A DNA stretch of 64,000 nt from the NCBI GenBank assembly GCA_030407085.1, contig CM059586.1, positions 91,075,501 to 91,139,500 on the forward strand, in the 5' to 3' direction. The position numbers and the translations under genes are program-made. A model generated the notes under the pieces. It saw only the letters and a program-made list of their open reading frames with translations, searched no databases and had not been told where the DNA came from. This stretch comes from Trichopria drosophilae. Its lineage: Eukaryota > Arthropoda > Insecta > Hymenoptera > Diapriidae. Below, piece by piece: positions 1 to 12,164 of the stretch; position 1 is the first letter of the stretch, and every line of letters starts with the position of its first letter.

Positions 1-184
1 CTAAATGTAGTTTTTCTTAGAGTGAAGCATAAATAAACTTAATTCTGCTAGATTTTGTTGAAATTTGTCATCCAAAATCTTGTCAGATTCCTAATACCAC
101 ATCTAAACTAAATGTTTAATATTGCTAAATAACGGATCAAGTAGAATTCGCCAAAATCCAATCATATTCGCTTGAAATCTGTTC

Positions 185-549
185 ACAGAAAAAAAAAAGT
201 TTTAAAATTGTTACATCTCAAATTAAACACTGTAAATGGCTTGATTTCAGTCTAAAATTTAGCTAATTTTCTTAAATTAAGTCAATATTTGCGCTTAAAG
301 TCTTACTTTTAGACAGCAAAATTTAATTTCAGTCGAGATTTATGCTTAAAGAAACATTTTTTCGAGCTTGTTACACCTAAGTTAGAGCACTCTTATTCTG
401 ATTGACTAAAAGTAAGTTTCGAAAACTAAAAACAAGGTTCTAAGCGCAAATATTGACTTAATTTAAGAAAATTAGCTCAATTTTAGACTGAAATGAAGCC
501 TTTTACAGTGCTTAATTTGAGATGTAACAATTTTAAGACTTTTTTCTGT
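185..549. repeat. Fold-back element (MITE-like), about 365 bp
   Basis: The first 140 bases and last 150 bases are reverse complements with few mismatches. The left arm begins ACAG plus an A-run and the right arm ends with a T-run plus CTGT. Shared inner words include TTGTTACATCTCAAATTAA and GTCAATATTTGCGCTTA with their complements. No open frame and no clear target duplication are seen, so the superfamily is unassigned. Confidence 0.85.
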
Positions 550-3500
550 ATTATAATAGACCTATGCTAATGAGCGTGTTCCTCTGTTTTAGCGATACAT
601 TGCGGTGCGGTTCATGTATATGTTTAGATAAAAGTTTTAAATACTAAAGAATTACAATAAAGTTTTTTTCAGTTGACGCAGTTTTGTGAAATCAGAAGAT
701 ATTAAATAATTTTCAGAAGTCTGAAAATTGCTTATTTAGATATTATACATTGTTAGAAACCAGAATCTTCTGAGCTCAAAGTAAATATTTTGATCACTTG
801 CCGTTTCGAAGACCGTGCATGATAGAGTAAAACTTTATAGAGCAGAAAATTACTAACAAAAAGTCACTGACAAGTAAACCTAACGAAGTGCAAATCTCAC
901 ATTTTTATGTTATTTGGATATGCTGAAAACAATGAAACACTAAGAGACAGGTATTTTTTTAGTGATTTTCATGACAAATTACAATCGGTTTCCGTGTGAA
1001 AATTGCTATTAAATTTTTTATTTCCTTAAAAAATCGTGTTTTCCTGCATAAAATGTTCCATAACTTTGTTTGGGTTAACAATAACCAAATTTTTGGTTTA
1101 GAATTTGAAAATGGAATCGTTTTCACTTCAAACAGTGTTCTCGTACAAATTTGTAAATTTTTTCTTTAACAACAAAATTTTTTGGTACGTGTTGGGTTAA
1201 AAACCGACCTCAAAAACCTTTGGACAAGAATATTTCAACACTTGCATGCCTTTTTCTGTTAATTACACAGGGTCGGAATAGATTTCGATATCTAATATTT
1301 CTCGGCGTTAAAGGGTTGAGTAAGTAAACTGTTTTGGTTTGCCAATTTAAAGAAATTGCGTAGTAACATTTCTAGTAACCAATGTAATATTAATGCTACA
1401 ATATTTCAAAGATTTTTGTATGTAAAGATACGGCATTAGATTTTATTTTTATATTTTATATTCAAAACAGCGGTTTATTTGGTGACAGTTTTTTTGCAAA
1501 ATTCGAAATGTGTCTGAGGGTTGTATAATATTTACAGGTGAAATAAATATTTCTATAGAACTGATAATTATTTGCATTCGCTACTGCAGACATTTTTCTT
1601 GACATTCAGTAATATATTACAAAGTTCATATTAACATTAAGATATATTCATTTAATCACAATTAAAATATACACCAATCATCAAATGTTCGTATAAATGA
1701 TCCTAGAAAATAATCAAGCCATTATGAAACTGATAACTATGCGACATCAGACTTTTATAAGTAAAATGAAAAAACTATGAATGAAAAATGTTTCACAAAA
1801 CCAATTTAAAATTCAAAGTGCATACCAGAACTTTGACCTTCTTTAATCTGTTTTCGCAAATCTGATAAATCACCGTAATATTACTTAATTATTCTATTAC
1901 GAAATATACCGTTTAAATTAGCTGCTTTAAAGTGGAGCATTTTTTTAGCGAAAATATTAGTTAAAGAGCAATATTATCCGCTAGCGTGAAATTCCTTAAA
2001 AGATAGCATCGAAATGGTCTAAAAAATACTCATGTGCAAGCATTCGCCGGTATAATTATTGCCGACTTACTAAGCAAACCAGTTGAATTATTACATTTTA
2101 CCAACTACTTAACTATTTCTGATTGGAGCTTCCAAGGTACACAAGTTACCGCCTCTAAGAGATCCTCAGTTACGCATCTACTGCATCTACATAATTTCCT
2201 TTCATAAAATTCTTCACACGACGACCATTTATTCATCGTTTTTTTTTTGCGGCGCCGTCTTGTATTTATCGATCAAGGATTATACGGTGGTTGAAACTGG
2301 TAGCCACGACATGATGTGAGATTTCTTACTCCTGTCAAAAATTGAATGATATTCGAAAAATAAAAGTCGAAGTGAATTTGGGTTTTAAATGCTTAGTTTA
2401 ATCCTTGGGTTAGAAAACCCGAGAAAGTCGAAGATAGTAATGCCGACTTTATAGTAACTAGTTACTTATATTTTCTTAGTATTTTCTACCGTTTTGCCCA
2501 TATTTTATATGTGGTTTATACCATTAATTTATTTTAAATCTGCATGATCATTCATACCGTTATGGCGTAATCGATTAAATATGTACGGGTTGTATATTTT
2601 CGTTTTAAATAAGGTAAATATTGACTTTCTTAATTGATTATTTGATCATTTTCCAGCTGTCACTCCGCACGGTTTAGTCAATATTGCGTAATATTATTTT
2701 GCATTATTCAGGAATATTTTCATTCATTTATTGTACTACGAAAAGCGCTAAGAATTGCTTGTACATAAAATGGATAATATATAACCATAGGGAATATATA
2801 ATAATTTATAAAGTTCATCAATTTTTAAAATTTGATAAATATTCAAAAGTTTTACAATATATTTAAGTTAATATTGTAAGATTACTAATCGTAGGTTTAT
2901 TATCATGTTCAGTTACAGTTCAAAAAATTCTAAAAGAAACTAATTTGGATCCAATAAAAAATGTTGGATACCCTATGCAAAATTAATTCAATGAAGTACC
3001 TATCTGCTGTAGTAGCAGCTGTATTGTTTGTTTACAATGTCTGCTTAAATAACAATTACACATTGACAGAATTTATTTATTTCCGTACCTCAATGTACTT
3101 ATACAAATATTGAAAATACAAAAATTAGTTCCTCTTTGAATTAATAATTCCTCATAAATTGTGTTGTATTTGACAAACTTTTGTCAACAATGGTATTTTT
3201 AAAATACATTTATCATCATCCAATTAAAAAATTGTTCGTGTGAATAGTCTAGTAATGTGACAAATTCAATATTTCGACAATGATACCTATAACATATGTT
3301 ACAAGACGTTTATATTGATTTATACGTTCGAAATGACATAAACTTTGCATTGTTTATAAAATAATAACTAAAGTAATTTTTCTTAGAAATGACCGACTTA
3401 AATTTGCATAAATTATATCCTTTGGTTTGTATGTATATTTAAAAACTATATGTCATTTAAATAAAATATTGTTCGGTGGAAATTACTATTAAATTAGTTG

Positions 3501-3683
3501 CTAAACATTTTTAAATTGTTGCTATTAGACTTATAAATTTTACAATGTTTGAGTTACAATCAGCTAAAAAGAGGTTTCCATTTTCGAAGTCAAGTTTTTT
3601 ATAATTATAACTCCAAATCTTGATTTATATTTCAAATATAAGAACGCATAATAGTACATTCCCCAACAAGTGCTCAAAATAGG
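550..3683. other. AT-rich DNA with no recognisable gene
   Basis: Only short chance frames occur here (for example 60 codons at 2684-2866, low in complexity and rich in Ile, Tyr and Lys). No family motif, RNA gene or convincing repeat structure was recognised. Confidence 0.5.
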
Positions 3684-3850
3684 TGATTCCCGCACGAGTG
3701 TAACAACTAGTTTGATTTCCGCACTCATTTGCGTGCGGAAAGTCGAATTTTGCGCACGGAGTTAAGAAAAATGTTTTTCTTATAAGAATAAAAAAATTGT
3801 ATTTTTTGTATCAAGAGCGTAAAGTGTAATTTTACGTCTTGGTCGAAGGT
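3684..3850. repeat. Cluster of short inverted words (CCGCAC/GTGCGG, GTAAA/TTTAC)
   Basis: Within about 160 bases there are CCGCACGAGTG, CCGCACTC, GTGCGGAAAG, GCGCACGG and then CGTAAAGTG and TTTACGTC, in both orientations. Related words occur at 24.1 kb (GCGTAAAG/CTTTACGC and GCACGAG). It may be a fragment of a short non-autonomous element; boundaries are uncertain. Confidence 0.4.
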
Positions 3851-4039
3851 TAATCATTAAATCGTAAATTCTCCTTCCTCCAAAAACCGATTTTTTCGAT
3901 TCAGAATATAATAAATGTTCTTTTTTAGAAAACGTTTTTAAATGAATACTAAGTAAAATTAGGATTCTAATACCAGGGTCGTGAAATTAACATTCTTCAT
4001 CTTCAGAAGCAGACAATTATATGAGGCGAAGAGATTATA

Positions 4040-4272
4040 CAGTCGAGTCCCGTTATAATTGCATCTCTCTATATTTACGTCCCAGCATATTTGCTCCGTA
4101 TCGTTACATTTACCTGTCGTCGCTTCCTTTTTCCCCCACCCTGCAGACTGAGGCCTGAGGAAGCGCTTGCTGTGACGTCACGAACATAACGCAACTGAGA
4201 GGAGTGGGAGAAGCGGCGCTCCCCTTAGTTTGGTAAGTATAACGAGATGGGAGGGAAAGGAAAGGAACCGAT
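4040..4272. mobile_element. pogo/Tigger-like MITE, right end lost
   Basis: It starts with CAGTCGAGTCCCGTTAT directly after a TA, as expected for a pogo/Tigger-type terminus. Its interior (AGGCCTGAGGAAGCGC, GTGACGTCACGAAC, GTGGGAGAAGCGGCGC) is a diverged reverse-complement copy of the MITE at 42838-43096. The matching right TIR is not found, so this copy appears truncated near 4272. It is too short to encode a transposase. Confidence 0.7.
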
Positions 4273-5041
4273 GCATACCTTGTTTAAACATTTCATAAAA
4301 AGATTTTTCATGAAATTGTCAAAGTACATCAACAAAAAATGTTATATCCATGTTTCAAAATATAATTAGCATCACCTATTTCATTTTTAATTTTGTATGC
4401 ATATGATTTTCATTAAAAAAGAAGACTGCTTATAAATAAATGCTATAATATGATATTAATCTTATACGAATCGAAATTCGTGGAATTATTTGATGTCCAT
4501 ACCTTCTACATTTCTTCTCGCCAGAAGAAGATATCAGGATATGTCCCATCCAAGTACCTATTTCCTTCTGGTTTAAAGCCGAACTGGATTTTTATTGTGC
4601 CCTTGATTTACGTTTGAGGTCAACGCGTAAAATGTTGCGTTGTATTTAATTTGTCACGATGCAGCGGTATCGACTAAAATTTTACGATTATAACCCGCGG
4701 CGAGCTGACAACGAGTTAAGAGACACTGTATTAGATGCGGTTTCGAAGAAGTACTTGATACTTTTTATATTACACGATGATAAAATGAAAAGAGATTTTT
4801 ATCGATTCCATTTTATCGTTTGTTATACATAAGAACGTGATCCTAAATTCAATGCGCCAGACACGTCTTGTGAAATGTGGTTTGATTAAAGGATCATCGA
4901 TTTTACGGGTTCAATAAATATATCATTTTAACGATTCTCTTAATATGTAGAATTAATTAAAGCGTACACGTTAGTTTGCACAGTAGAAAAAGTATAAGAA
5001 CCGAATTAAAGTGACGAGAGATATAGTAGGACCATTGTTTG
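4273..5041. other. No gene or repeat recognised
   Basis: AT-rich sequence with no open frame of note and no recognised motif. Confidence 0.5.
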
Positions 5042-5043
5042 TA

Positions 5044-6116
5044 CACTAAGAAAAGTGTATTTTATTAGTAACAATCCCGTGTCTTTCAAAACGATTTCTT
5101 ATACCCCGTAAAATAAATATTGTTATTATATTGAAGTCCTATATGTTATCCATAAAAATCTTCGTCTTTTATCATTTACTTTTTATCGAGTAAAAGATAT
5201 TCTATTAAATTCTGCCGTTTCAAAAGAATATTTTATTATGTCTAAATGAATACGTATTATAGCATTTTAAAAATACTAGTTTCCTATAAGTTACAATCTT
5301 GAAAATCTATAGAATATTATATAATAAATAAAGCTTGGAATCAATACAAACTTTTATATACAAAAAGTCCACCTTTACAATGTCCTCTTTTGATACACAT
5401 CATCAGAATATTCGAAAATAACGTTATTCTTCATTATCGCAGCATAATTTATGAAACATAAAGTGTAAATTAAAAATTGTGGGTAGTTTGATCCAAATTG
5501 AAGTTCTGAAAATGAATGGACACCGTATCTACCGAAATAATTTCAATAATTTTATAATTACGAAAAGTTATCAGATGTTGACAGAAGTTATGAATCAAGT
5601 GTTTATAGGTTAGAAACGGGTTATATTTATTCTTTTATTATTTTAACGGGCGGAATTGCCTTTTTACACAAATGTTTACACATTATATTTGTAAACCATG
5701 CAGAAACCTATACATTAAAGTACAGTAGCGGTCATGAGTCGATTTCCGCGGGCAAACAATATTTTCGAAACGTAAACAAACAATGTGGCTCGCCCTACCA
5801 ACAGCGAGCTGCTGCTTGAAAACGAAATCGAAAAAATGTCACCCGACGGGAATCGAACTCACGAGTTAGTAGTACAGTGCGTTACTGCATGAGCTACGAA
5901 GCCGATATATACAATATTTACATGAATTACCGCTTTTATACTGGAAAAATATGTGTCTTTTTTTAAGTGTTAAAAGATATATTTATACCGACTACGAGAT
6001 GTTTTAAAAATATTTGTCTTTTAACCTGTAAAAGAAATTTTGTCCCTATATGTCAAAAACTGTCTTTTACGGGGTATTAGAATTCCAAAACCAGGTAAAA
6101 GACAATTTTCTCAGTG
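5044..6116. mobile_element. TIR element with internal GTAAAAGAC/GTCTTTTAC motifs, carrying a nested SINE
   Basis: The left end reads CACTAAGAAAAGTGTATTTTA, preceded by TA. The right end, read in reverse, is CACTGAGAAAATTGTCTTTTA, also adjacent to TA. The interior outside the SINE is filled with variants of GTAAAAGAC and its complement, for example near 5162, 5192, 5970, 6015, 6062 and 6095. A tRNA-derived SINE occupies 5630-5906, giving the age order. No transposase frame is present, so it is a non-autonomous DNA element of uncertain superfamily. Confidence 0.75.
5630..5906 (-). mobile_element. tRNA-derived SINE (copy 1)
   Basis: Read on the minus strand, it starts with a tRNA-like head: GGCTTCGTAGCTCATGCAGT resembles box A and GAGTTCGATTCCC resembles box B of the internal RNA polymerase III promoter. 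A non-tRNA body follows (GAGCCACATTGTTTGTTTAC, GGAAATCGACTCATGACCGC), then an AT-rich tail. The same head and body recur at 38734-39098, so this is a dispersed SINE and not a tRNA gene. It is nested in the element at 5044-6116. Confidence 0.85.
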
Positions 6117-6543
6117 TATGAGTATTATTTACATTAATTACATTCCGACGTGAAGAGCAACCATAAAAATTGACCATAATTCGCATGTACCCTCAAATTT
6201 GGGGTCGAATGTATGGGAAATGAAAATATATATGCTGTTAGACAAATTGAAGATGAGATTATTAAAAGTTATTTGTGTTGCTAATCGCTAATCTCACATC
6301 AGATTTGCTAAATTCCAAATGTCTGATCCAATGTGGCGGAAGACAATTTTCAAAATGTTTGTATTTTTATAAACATTCCTATACCAGTGTTATAAACTTT
6401 CATAAATTTTATACAATCATAATTTTCTTCAAAAAAGTGTAAACTTAGATCGTAGGGGGTGAATTATTGTTATTTTAATCCATTATTACTTATTTGCACA
6501 CGTTAGTTGGTGACCGAGACTAGACTAAGATTTAGTTTTAGAT

Positions 6544-7177
6544 CACTGCAAAAACTAGTGTCTTGTAAACGTCTTATTTGAAGATATTAGACACTTCAAT
6601 ATTGTCTTTCAAAATAAACGCCTTAATATATGTGTCTTCGCTGCAAAGTGTTTCAAAATTTCAGACATAAATAAGATATTTTTGTGTCTTATAATCGTTT
6701 TAGCTAATTTAAGACATTTATGAGTTGAGACACTTGCAAATCGAAGAAAGATTGCCTATTCGAGTATTTTCATGAATATTCGGCAACTGCAGACTCGAAA
6801 CGGTGTCCACATAGATGCTACATAGCCTATTCTGTTGATGTGCGGTTGTTCGGTTGATGTTATTACAACGGTTTATTATTGTATTCGTAAATCCGATATT
6901 GGTGAACAAATTATGTACTGTAACATAAATGAAAGATGCCAAAAATCAAATTAGCCCGAAAATTGCAAACAGAACACGAATGTTGATCCATTTTCACATA
7001 AATATCAAACGGTTTTAGGTTATGTATCAAATATGGAGCAGTGCATTCAGATTGCGATTGAAGACACTTGTAGGGTCTCAAAAGAAATAATTTATAACGT
7101 CTTTCTATAAGGCTTCCAAAAACGTCGTAAAATTGAGGACGAAAGTGTCTCAAAATAAGACCCTTGTGTTTGCAGTG
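6544..7177. mobile_element. TIR element with internal AAGACAC/GTGTCTT motifs
   Basis: The left end is CACTGCAAAAACTAGTGTCTT. The right end, in reverse, is CACTGCAAACACAAGGGTCTT. Many variants of GTGTCTTA and AAGACACTT lie inside, in both orientations (6558, 6587, 6640, 6698, 6727, 7062, 7146). Frames of 74 and 80 codons in the middle resemble no transposase. The CACTG terminus would fit a hAT-like element, but no convincing 8-bp target duplication was found. Confidence 0.75.
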
Positions 7178-7310
7178 GTTGGAGTTAGATATAAGTATCT
7201 ATGTTTATAGTTTAAAGTTCTATTGTATTTGCTATGCAAATTTGTAGGTCATCGAAGGACTTTGATGCCTAAGACAATTTTTTATCCAAATACATTAATT
7301 TTTATTTAGG

Positions 7311-7362
7311 GCGCATGAATTTTATGCGAGTCCACATACGTGTGTTTAACAATATTTTAATA
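7311..7362. repeat. Short duplicated segment, paralogous to 8590-8636
   Basis: About 50 bases beginning CATGAATTTTATGCGAGTCC and running to AACAATATTTTAA match the sequence just left of the TTAA element at 8635. Here the TTAA-like site is uninterrupted, so this copy may be a paralogous empty site. Confidence 0.65.
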
Positions 7363-8325
7363 TCAATGTCATTGAAAGTGAGTATAAAAAAGAGACCTGT
7401 CTAGAATTGAAAATAACCTAAGTTTTTTCTAAATTTGAACGACTAAGTTCATATTGTCGGACGCAATGGTTCGGTAGAAAAAGACAACTTGATTCATGAC
7501 GACTATCGGAATAAACCTGCTATTGGGTTATTTGGCCTAAATATTTCTGAAATTGAGTTAGTCTCGTCGCGCCCGTTTATGTTGCAATACGCTTCACTGG
7601 AGTGAAACGCGTATGTACGTGAAAGACTGCAAGAAATGCGTATTTCACAAAAGACCGTAAGAAGGCGCTCTCGTGAGCTTGATCGCGAAAATAAAGAGAG
7701 CGAGCATTGCTCATTAAAGGCATAGTAGTCTCGCGTTGCTGGCTAATTAGCGGCCCCACCGATCTTCTAATAAATTGAGGTTCATTCCAAAGTGCGCGAC
7801 TGCCGCCGTGACAGGAAAACGCACAAACTGAAAGTATGAGCTTCGGAAGTCATCATCCGTGACTTTGACTGAGGATATAGTAGCGACGAAAAAGGCGTGT
7901 TCAGAATTTCAAGTGCAGTTCTCGATAACTCCTCAAGGTTTTGGCGTCAATTTTTAGCTTCGTTTTTGTTATTCACCTTGCATACGCCCACTATAGTCAA
8001 GCCAATGCCATTATCCGTGTAGACTTTTTGCTTCAATTTCTAACTCACGAAGTAGAATTTTGATTCCTCAAGTTTTGTTGTCAAGTTTCAAGCTGAAAGA
8101 TATTTCGTGGTAAATTTTTTTAATGAAGCTTCACAAATGAAAGAGTGGAGGATTGGAAAGACAAGACCATGGACGGTACTACGACTATACAACACACCAC
8201 TTTTAAGCATACGACATTTCATCACAGAAATTCAACATACGACAGCACAAACATTACATCACATGACTATTTCAACACGAACCAAACATAATGAATTTAA
8301 ATACAATAATTTAAAATAACAATTA
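7363..8325. other. Mixed intergenic DNA including a GC-richer island (about 7560-7900)
   Basis: The island around 7560-7900 contains a 60-codon minus frame (7577-7759) with no recognisable domain, and the neighbouring 70-codon plus frame (8107-8319) is low in complexity. I cannot support a gene. The island is less AT-rich than its surroundings and could be regulatory or an unrecognised repeat. Confidence 0.4.
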
Positions 8326-8592
8326 TACAGGGTGTCTCAGAACTCCCACATAATATTGCAGGGGGTAAATCTTGACATCATTCTGAGCAAAAAAGGTTGA
8401 TACCAAAATGGGATCTGAAGCTCAGAATTTGCATGGCGAGCCAGCGAAGTTTCAAAAAAAAAAATATTTTTGTTGTAATAACTCGGCTCGTTTTAAAGTT
8501 ACTTTAACGAATGATGGCTGATTTTGAAGGTTTTTTATAGAGGTACAACTTACCTCAGAGAGCACATGACCTCAATGAATATTTCGCCATGA
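8326..8592 (+). repeat. Dispersed repeat starting CAGGGTGTC (copy 1)
   Basis: About 265 bases are repeated at 11896-12164 in the same orientation with modest divergence. Shared words are GGGTGTC(T/C)CAGAACTCCC, TAATATTGCAGGGGGT, TTCTGAGCAAA, AACGAATGATGGCTGATTTT and GAATATTTCGCC. No frame is present. The class is unknown; it could be the end of a larger transposon. Confidence 0.8.
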
Positions 8593-8634
8593 ATTTTATG
8601 CGAGTCCACATACGTGTTTTCAACAATATTTTAA

Positions 8635-9524
8635 CCACTTCACTGGTAATGTATCAAATATGTACCTACATTTATAAATAACTTCTACAATTTTCAACGA
8701 ATTTGCACGCAATTTGGTATACTATAGTTTCTTAGGTCGTTGAATACGAATCCGAGGTCACCATTTCAGAATTGAATATGGCGGTTCCAATATGGTGGCT
8801 ACAAGCTAGATGCTTTTGAAGCCAATTTTTTTTCTGTGCGTGGAAAACGGCTGAAATTTGTCACTCGGAGTTTTTTGAGGTCGCTGATTACGAATCTGAT
8901 CTCAGATGATATATCCGAAATGGCAAATAGAATGTGCAAAATGAATTTTGACCTTACCTTGGCGGACTCAATTTTCAATATTTCATAAAATGAAAAAATT
9001 ATGTGGTTGACCTCCACCGTTAGCCGGTTAATTATAACTACCCCAGAGTGCACCACGAGGATTTTGCACTCCATTTTTTTCTTTTTTTGTTGTTTTTTTT
9101 TTGTATTTTTGATCCGCTATTTTGAATCTATAAACCAATGCATACTTCAAATCATTTGATATCATGTTCAGATAAATACATTTCTTGTGAAAAGAGATGT
9201 TTCAATATTGTTTTATTTCGTCCGACAGATTGGATCCACCATTTTGAATTTTTAAATTCTGAGATCATATTCGTATTCAGCGACCCCGGAAACCTCATAT
9301 TTAACATTCTCATCAAAATTTGATAAAGAAAAATGTATACTTTAAAAAAAATGTATGCTTCACCTGTGGGGGGTGAAGGGGTGGGAGGAGGTAAGATTTT
9401 TTTACGTTAAATGATATATTTTATGACAAAATGGAACCCACGTTACACCGTTTCTCGATATCTTAAAAAGTGGCTCGTACCAGTCTTGCTACTTGTTATT
9501 TGAAAATGGCTACCAGTGAAGTGG
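8635..9524. mobile_element. TTAA-flanked 890-bp non-autonomous element (piggyBac-like)
   Basis: CCACTTCACTGGTA immediately follows TTAA at 8631-8634, and its exact reverse complement TACCAGTGAAGTGG immediately precedes TTAA at 9525-9528. TTAA duplication with short TIRs is characteristic of piggyBac-type elements. No transposase frame is present. The interior carries copies of a dispersed module (TACGAATC(T/C)GA with AATATGGCGG) at 8735, 8878 and, inverted, 9225. Confidence 0.85.
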
Positions 9525-9528
9525 TTAA

Positions 9529-10694
9529 AGATGCAAGCGTGCATTTACCACACTAATAAGTACCGAATACATTTAATTAATATAACTTTTAATTTTTCTT
9601 CATATATGATACAGCTGAAAAATGTATGATGGTTCCCCTTAATATTGTCCGGAAGTGGTTAATTGCACTCAATTTAAAATTGAACAATAACCTGTAAATT
9701 TTCTTCGCGGAATAGAAGTTCCCATCGTGAGCCAGTGGAAGTCTCGAGAAACAAAGGGCATCCTCGTGTGTCTTGGTTCTCAGTGAAAGTTCAATTCTCC
9801 GCAAAAGGAAGATCTCGGTTCAAAGTACAATTTCCGAATTTTTGCCTCGTAAAGTCTGAGCGATGAACGACGTAAAAATGAATAACTGCGCCCGAAGAAG
9901 TGCATCTTCGCTGCGTACCGTGGCAGAGTAACTCGGGTCTCCGTCTCGTCGTCCCCGGGGTTATTACGTTGGGATCTTTTGTAGTTTCCTCAGGATGGTG
10001 GCGTAGACGGTTCCTTCTGTCGTATCTTGAACTCGGATACGAACCGAACGAGATGCGTATGCTGCAGAGCCCGAGGACGCGAATTTTTATCTTCCGCGTA
10101 GCGAATAGATTATCGTTATTTACGAGCAATCTGCGGTACGGGCAAATTGTTTGGGAACGCGACGAGGCCGCTTATTTAAAGGTCGTAAATGTGGTCTACG
10201 CGGATATGTGTAACTGTACGTGAAATATGCGCGAGAATAATTAGGTGTGCGAAGATGCTTGCGAAATATCGCGAGAGTTAGCATCTTAAGATGGCAGACG
10301 TTTTAATCGACAATTGTACCGGATTCGAATTACTGTCTTAGTAAATGGGCCCTAGTGGTTAACCGCAGCGGCAGCGATCTTCCGCTCGTAAATGTTACAT
10401 TCTTAGGGACTTTTGTATTCGGTGGGTAGTCGTCAAAGTGATTGATCGGTGAATGCGTAAGGGCTCGGTAGATCCGAAGGACTACTCGAGTAAACAAATT
10501 TACTATCACTGAAGTATCACTGGAACTTCCTGGCATGTCAAAGTAAGGTCTCGTGATCGCATCTTTGAATAGTTATTTCGATATAAATCATACTTACGGA
10601 CTGAGTTTTTATTGAAATATGAGAAAAAGGGACTCTTATTTACTGATTGCTACTAGTCTATTTGGATGAGGAAACTGAACGATTTCTTTGTAAT
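9529..10694. other. GC-richer island (about 9700-10550), no supported gene
   Basis: Overlapping frames on both strands (107 codons plus at 9900-10223; 112 codons minus at 9791-10129) coincide with less AT-rich DNA. They are mutual shadows and neither shows a domain. The stretch could be conserved regulatory DNA or contain an unrecognised exon; I see no decisive splice or coding signal. Confidence 0.35.
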
Positions 10695-11345
10695 ATTACA
10701 CAGGCCGACAAAATTTGAGAAAATTGGAGAACCAAGAACCTGAACATATTTTCCAAAGGTATTTGACGCGCTGAATTCGGATCCGACCTCAGAATAACCC
10801 CTATACGTCAGGCTTTTGAGATATTTTAACCTAAAATTGCAAAAAGAACGTTTTTTGGTACATTAGAGGTGCTGTAACTTCAAGACAGATTTTTTGTTCA
10901 AAACGATCGTCACGGTATCTCTAAGTACTATTTGTGCCCTTCAAAATCCGTTTTTAAACTTAAAAAAATCTCTATTGGTCACTGAGATATCGCCTGTTGA
11001 ATTTTCTGAAGCTTCATCTGATTCTGCTATTTTTGAATATCGCCGAATTTGCCAAATTTGGAAACTTCAACAGGCGATATTTCAGTGACCAATAAAGATT
11101 TTTCTATGTTTCAAAACGGATTTCGAAGGGAAAAAACTGTACTTTGAGATACCATGATGATCGTTTTGATAAAAAATCTGTCTTGAAGTTACAGCACCAC
11201 TAATGTACCCAAAAAACGTTCTTTTTGCACTTTTAGGTTAAAATATCTCAAAAACCTGAGGTCGGATTCGAATTCAGAGCGTCAAATAACTTCTTCGGAA
11301 AAGTATGTTCTGGTTCTTGTTTATAAAATTGTCGGCCTGTGTAAT
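10695..11345. mobile_element. Fold-back element, 651 bp, TIR CACAGGCCGACAAAATT
   Basis: Almost the whole stretch is one palindrome: the arms (about 10695-11003 and 11065-11345) are reverse complements around a loop of about 60 bases. It starts ATTACACAGGCCGACAAAAT and ends with its complement. The inner word TAACCTAAAATTGCAAAAAG is shared with the fold-back element at 40435-41346. No target duplication was identified and no frame encodes a known protein. Confidence 0.9.
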
Positions 11346-11831
11346 GCTTGTAAGAAATACATACTGTTTAATAATAATGTCCCTGATACATCCGTAGTTT
11401 TCTTAGAATTTGGCAATGCGATCGAGTCCGCAAGAACTCGCCATCATGTTTACCCCTCTATATTGGATATAGATTCAGGGATCCATGGAGTACAAAGAGG
11501 GAAGTTTAAAACAGACGTCGTATCCTAGGAGTCAACTGAAAACAATACAATAGCTGTCCCAATGTTTACGTTGGGCAGTAGTCTCGGTTCCCAATGACCC
11601 GAGAGTAATATATTATATTGTGATCTAAAACGACAGTTCGCTTCTAAGCCTTCCAAGCTGAGCCACTATTACCTCTAACATTTGGTGCTAGTGTACTACA
11701 GTAGGCAATACCGATGTTATCTTAAATTTCTCTCGGTGTATAGGGTACACATAATCGATTTGGTCTTCTTGATTGTACTTCTGAAACGAACAGACGCTTG
11801 AAATTTGTGTCCCAAAATTCACGGACCGTAT
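11346..11831. other. No gene recognised
   Basis: Unique-looking sequence with no frame or motif of note. Confidence 0.45.
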
Positions 11832-12164
11832 TGCAGGAGGTTAATCTTGACAATATTCTGAGCAAAAAAGTTTAATACTAAAATGTCCTCTAATATATAG
11901 GGTGTCCCAGAACTCCCGCATAATATTGCAGGGGGTGAATCTTGACAGCATTCTGAGCAAACAAGTTAAATACCAAAATGAGATCTGAAGCCCAGAATTT
12001 GAGTGGCGAGCCATTGAAGTTTAAAAAAAATAGTTTTTTTACAATAACACGGATCGTTTTGAAGTTACTCTAACGAATGATGGCTGATTTTGAAAGTTTT
12101 TTATAGAGCTACAACTTACCCCAGAAAGCATATACATATATACCTGCGATGAATATTTCGCCAG
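11832..12164 (+). repeat. Dispersed repeat starting TAGGGTGTCCCAG (copy 2), with a partial duplication before it
   Basis: 11896-12164 matches copy 1 at 8326-8592. Directly upstream, 11832-11895 repeats part of the same unit (ATTGCAGGAGGTTAATCTTGA, TTCTGAGCAAAAAAGTTTAA), so there is a local partial tandem duplication or two adjacent insertions. Confidence 0.75.

Noticed and set aside
1295..1320. Right end of a TTAA element (GGCGTTAAAGGGTTGAG)
   Set aside because: The flanking tetramer is not TTAA and no left partner is visible.
5848..5906. Possible tRNA gene on the minus strand (box A and box B present); similar at 39033-39098
   Set aside because: Both copies are followed by the same non-tRNA body and AT-rich tail, and the cloverleaf is not intact. 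They are SINE heads.
9791..10223. Overlapping 112-codon minus and 107-codon plus frames
   Set aside because: They are antisense shadows of each other in a GC-richer island and neither shows a domain or splice context.
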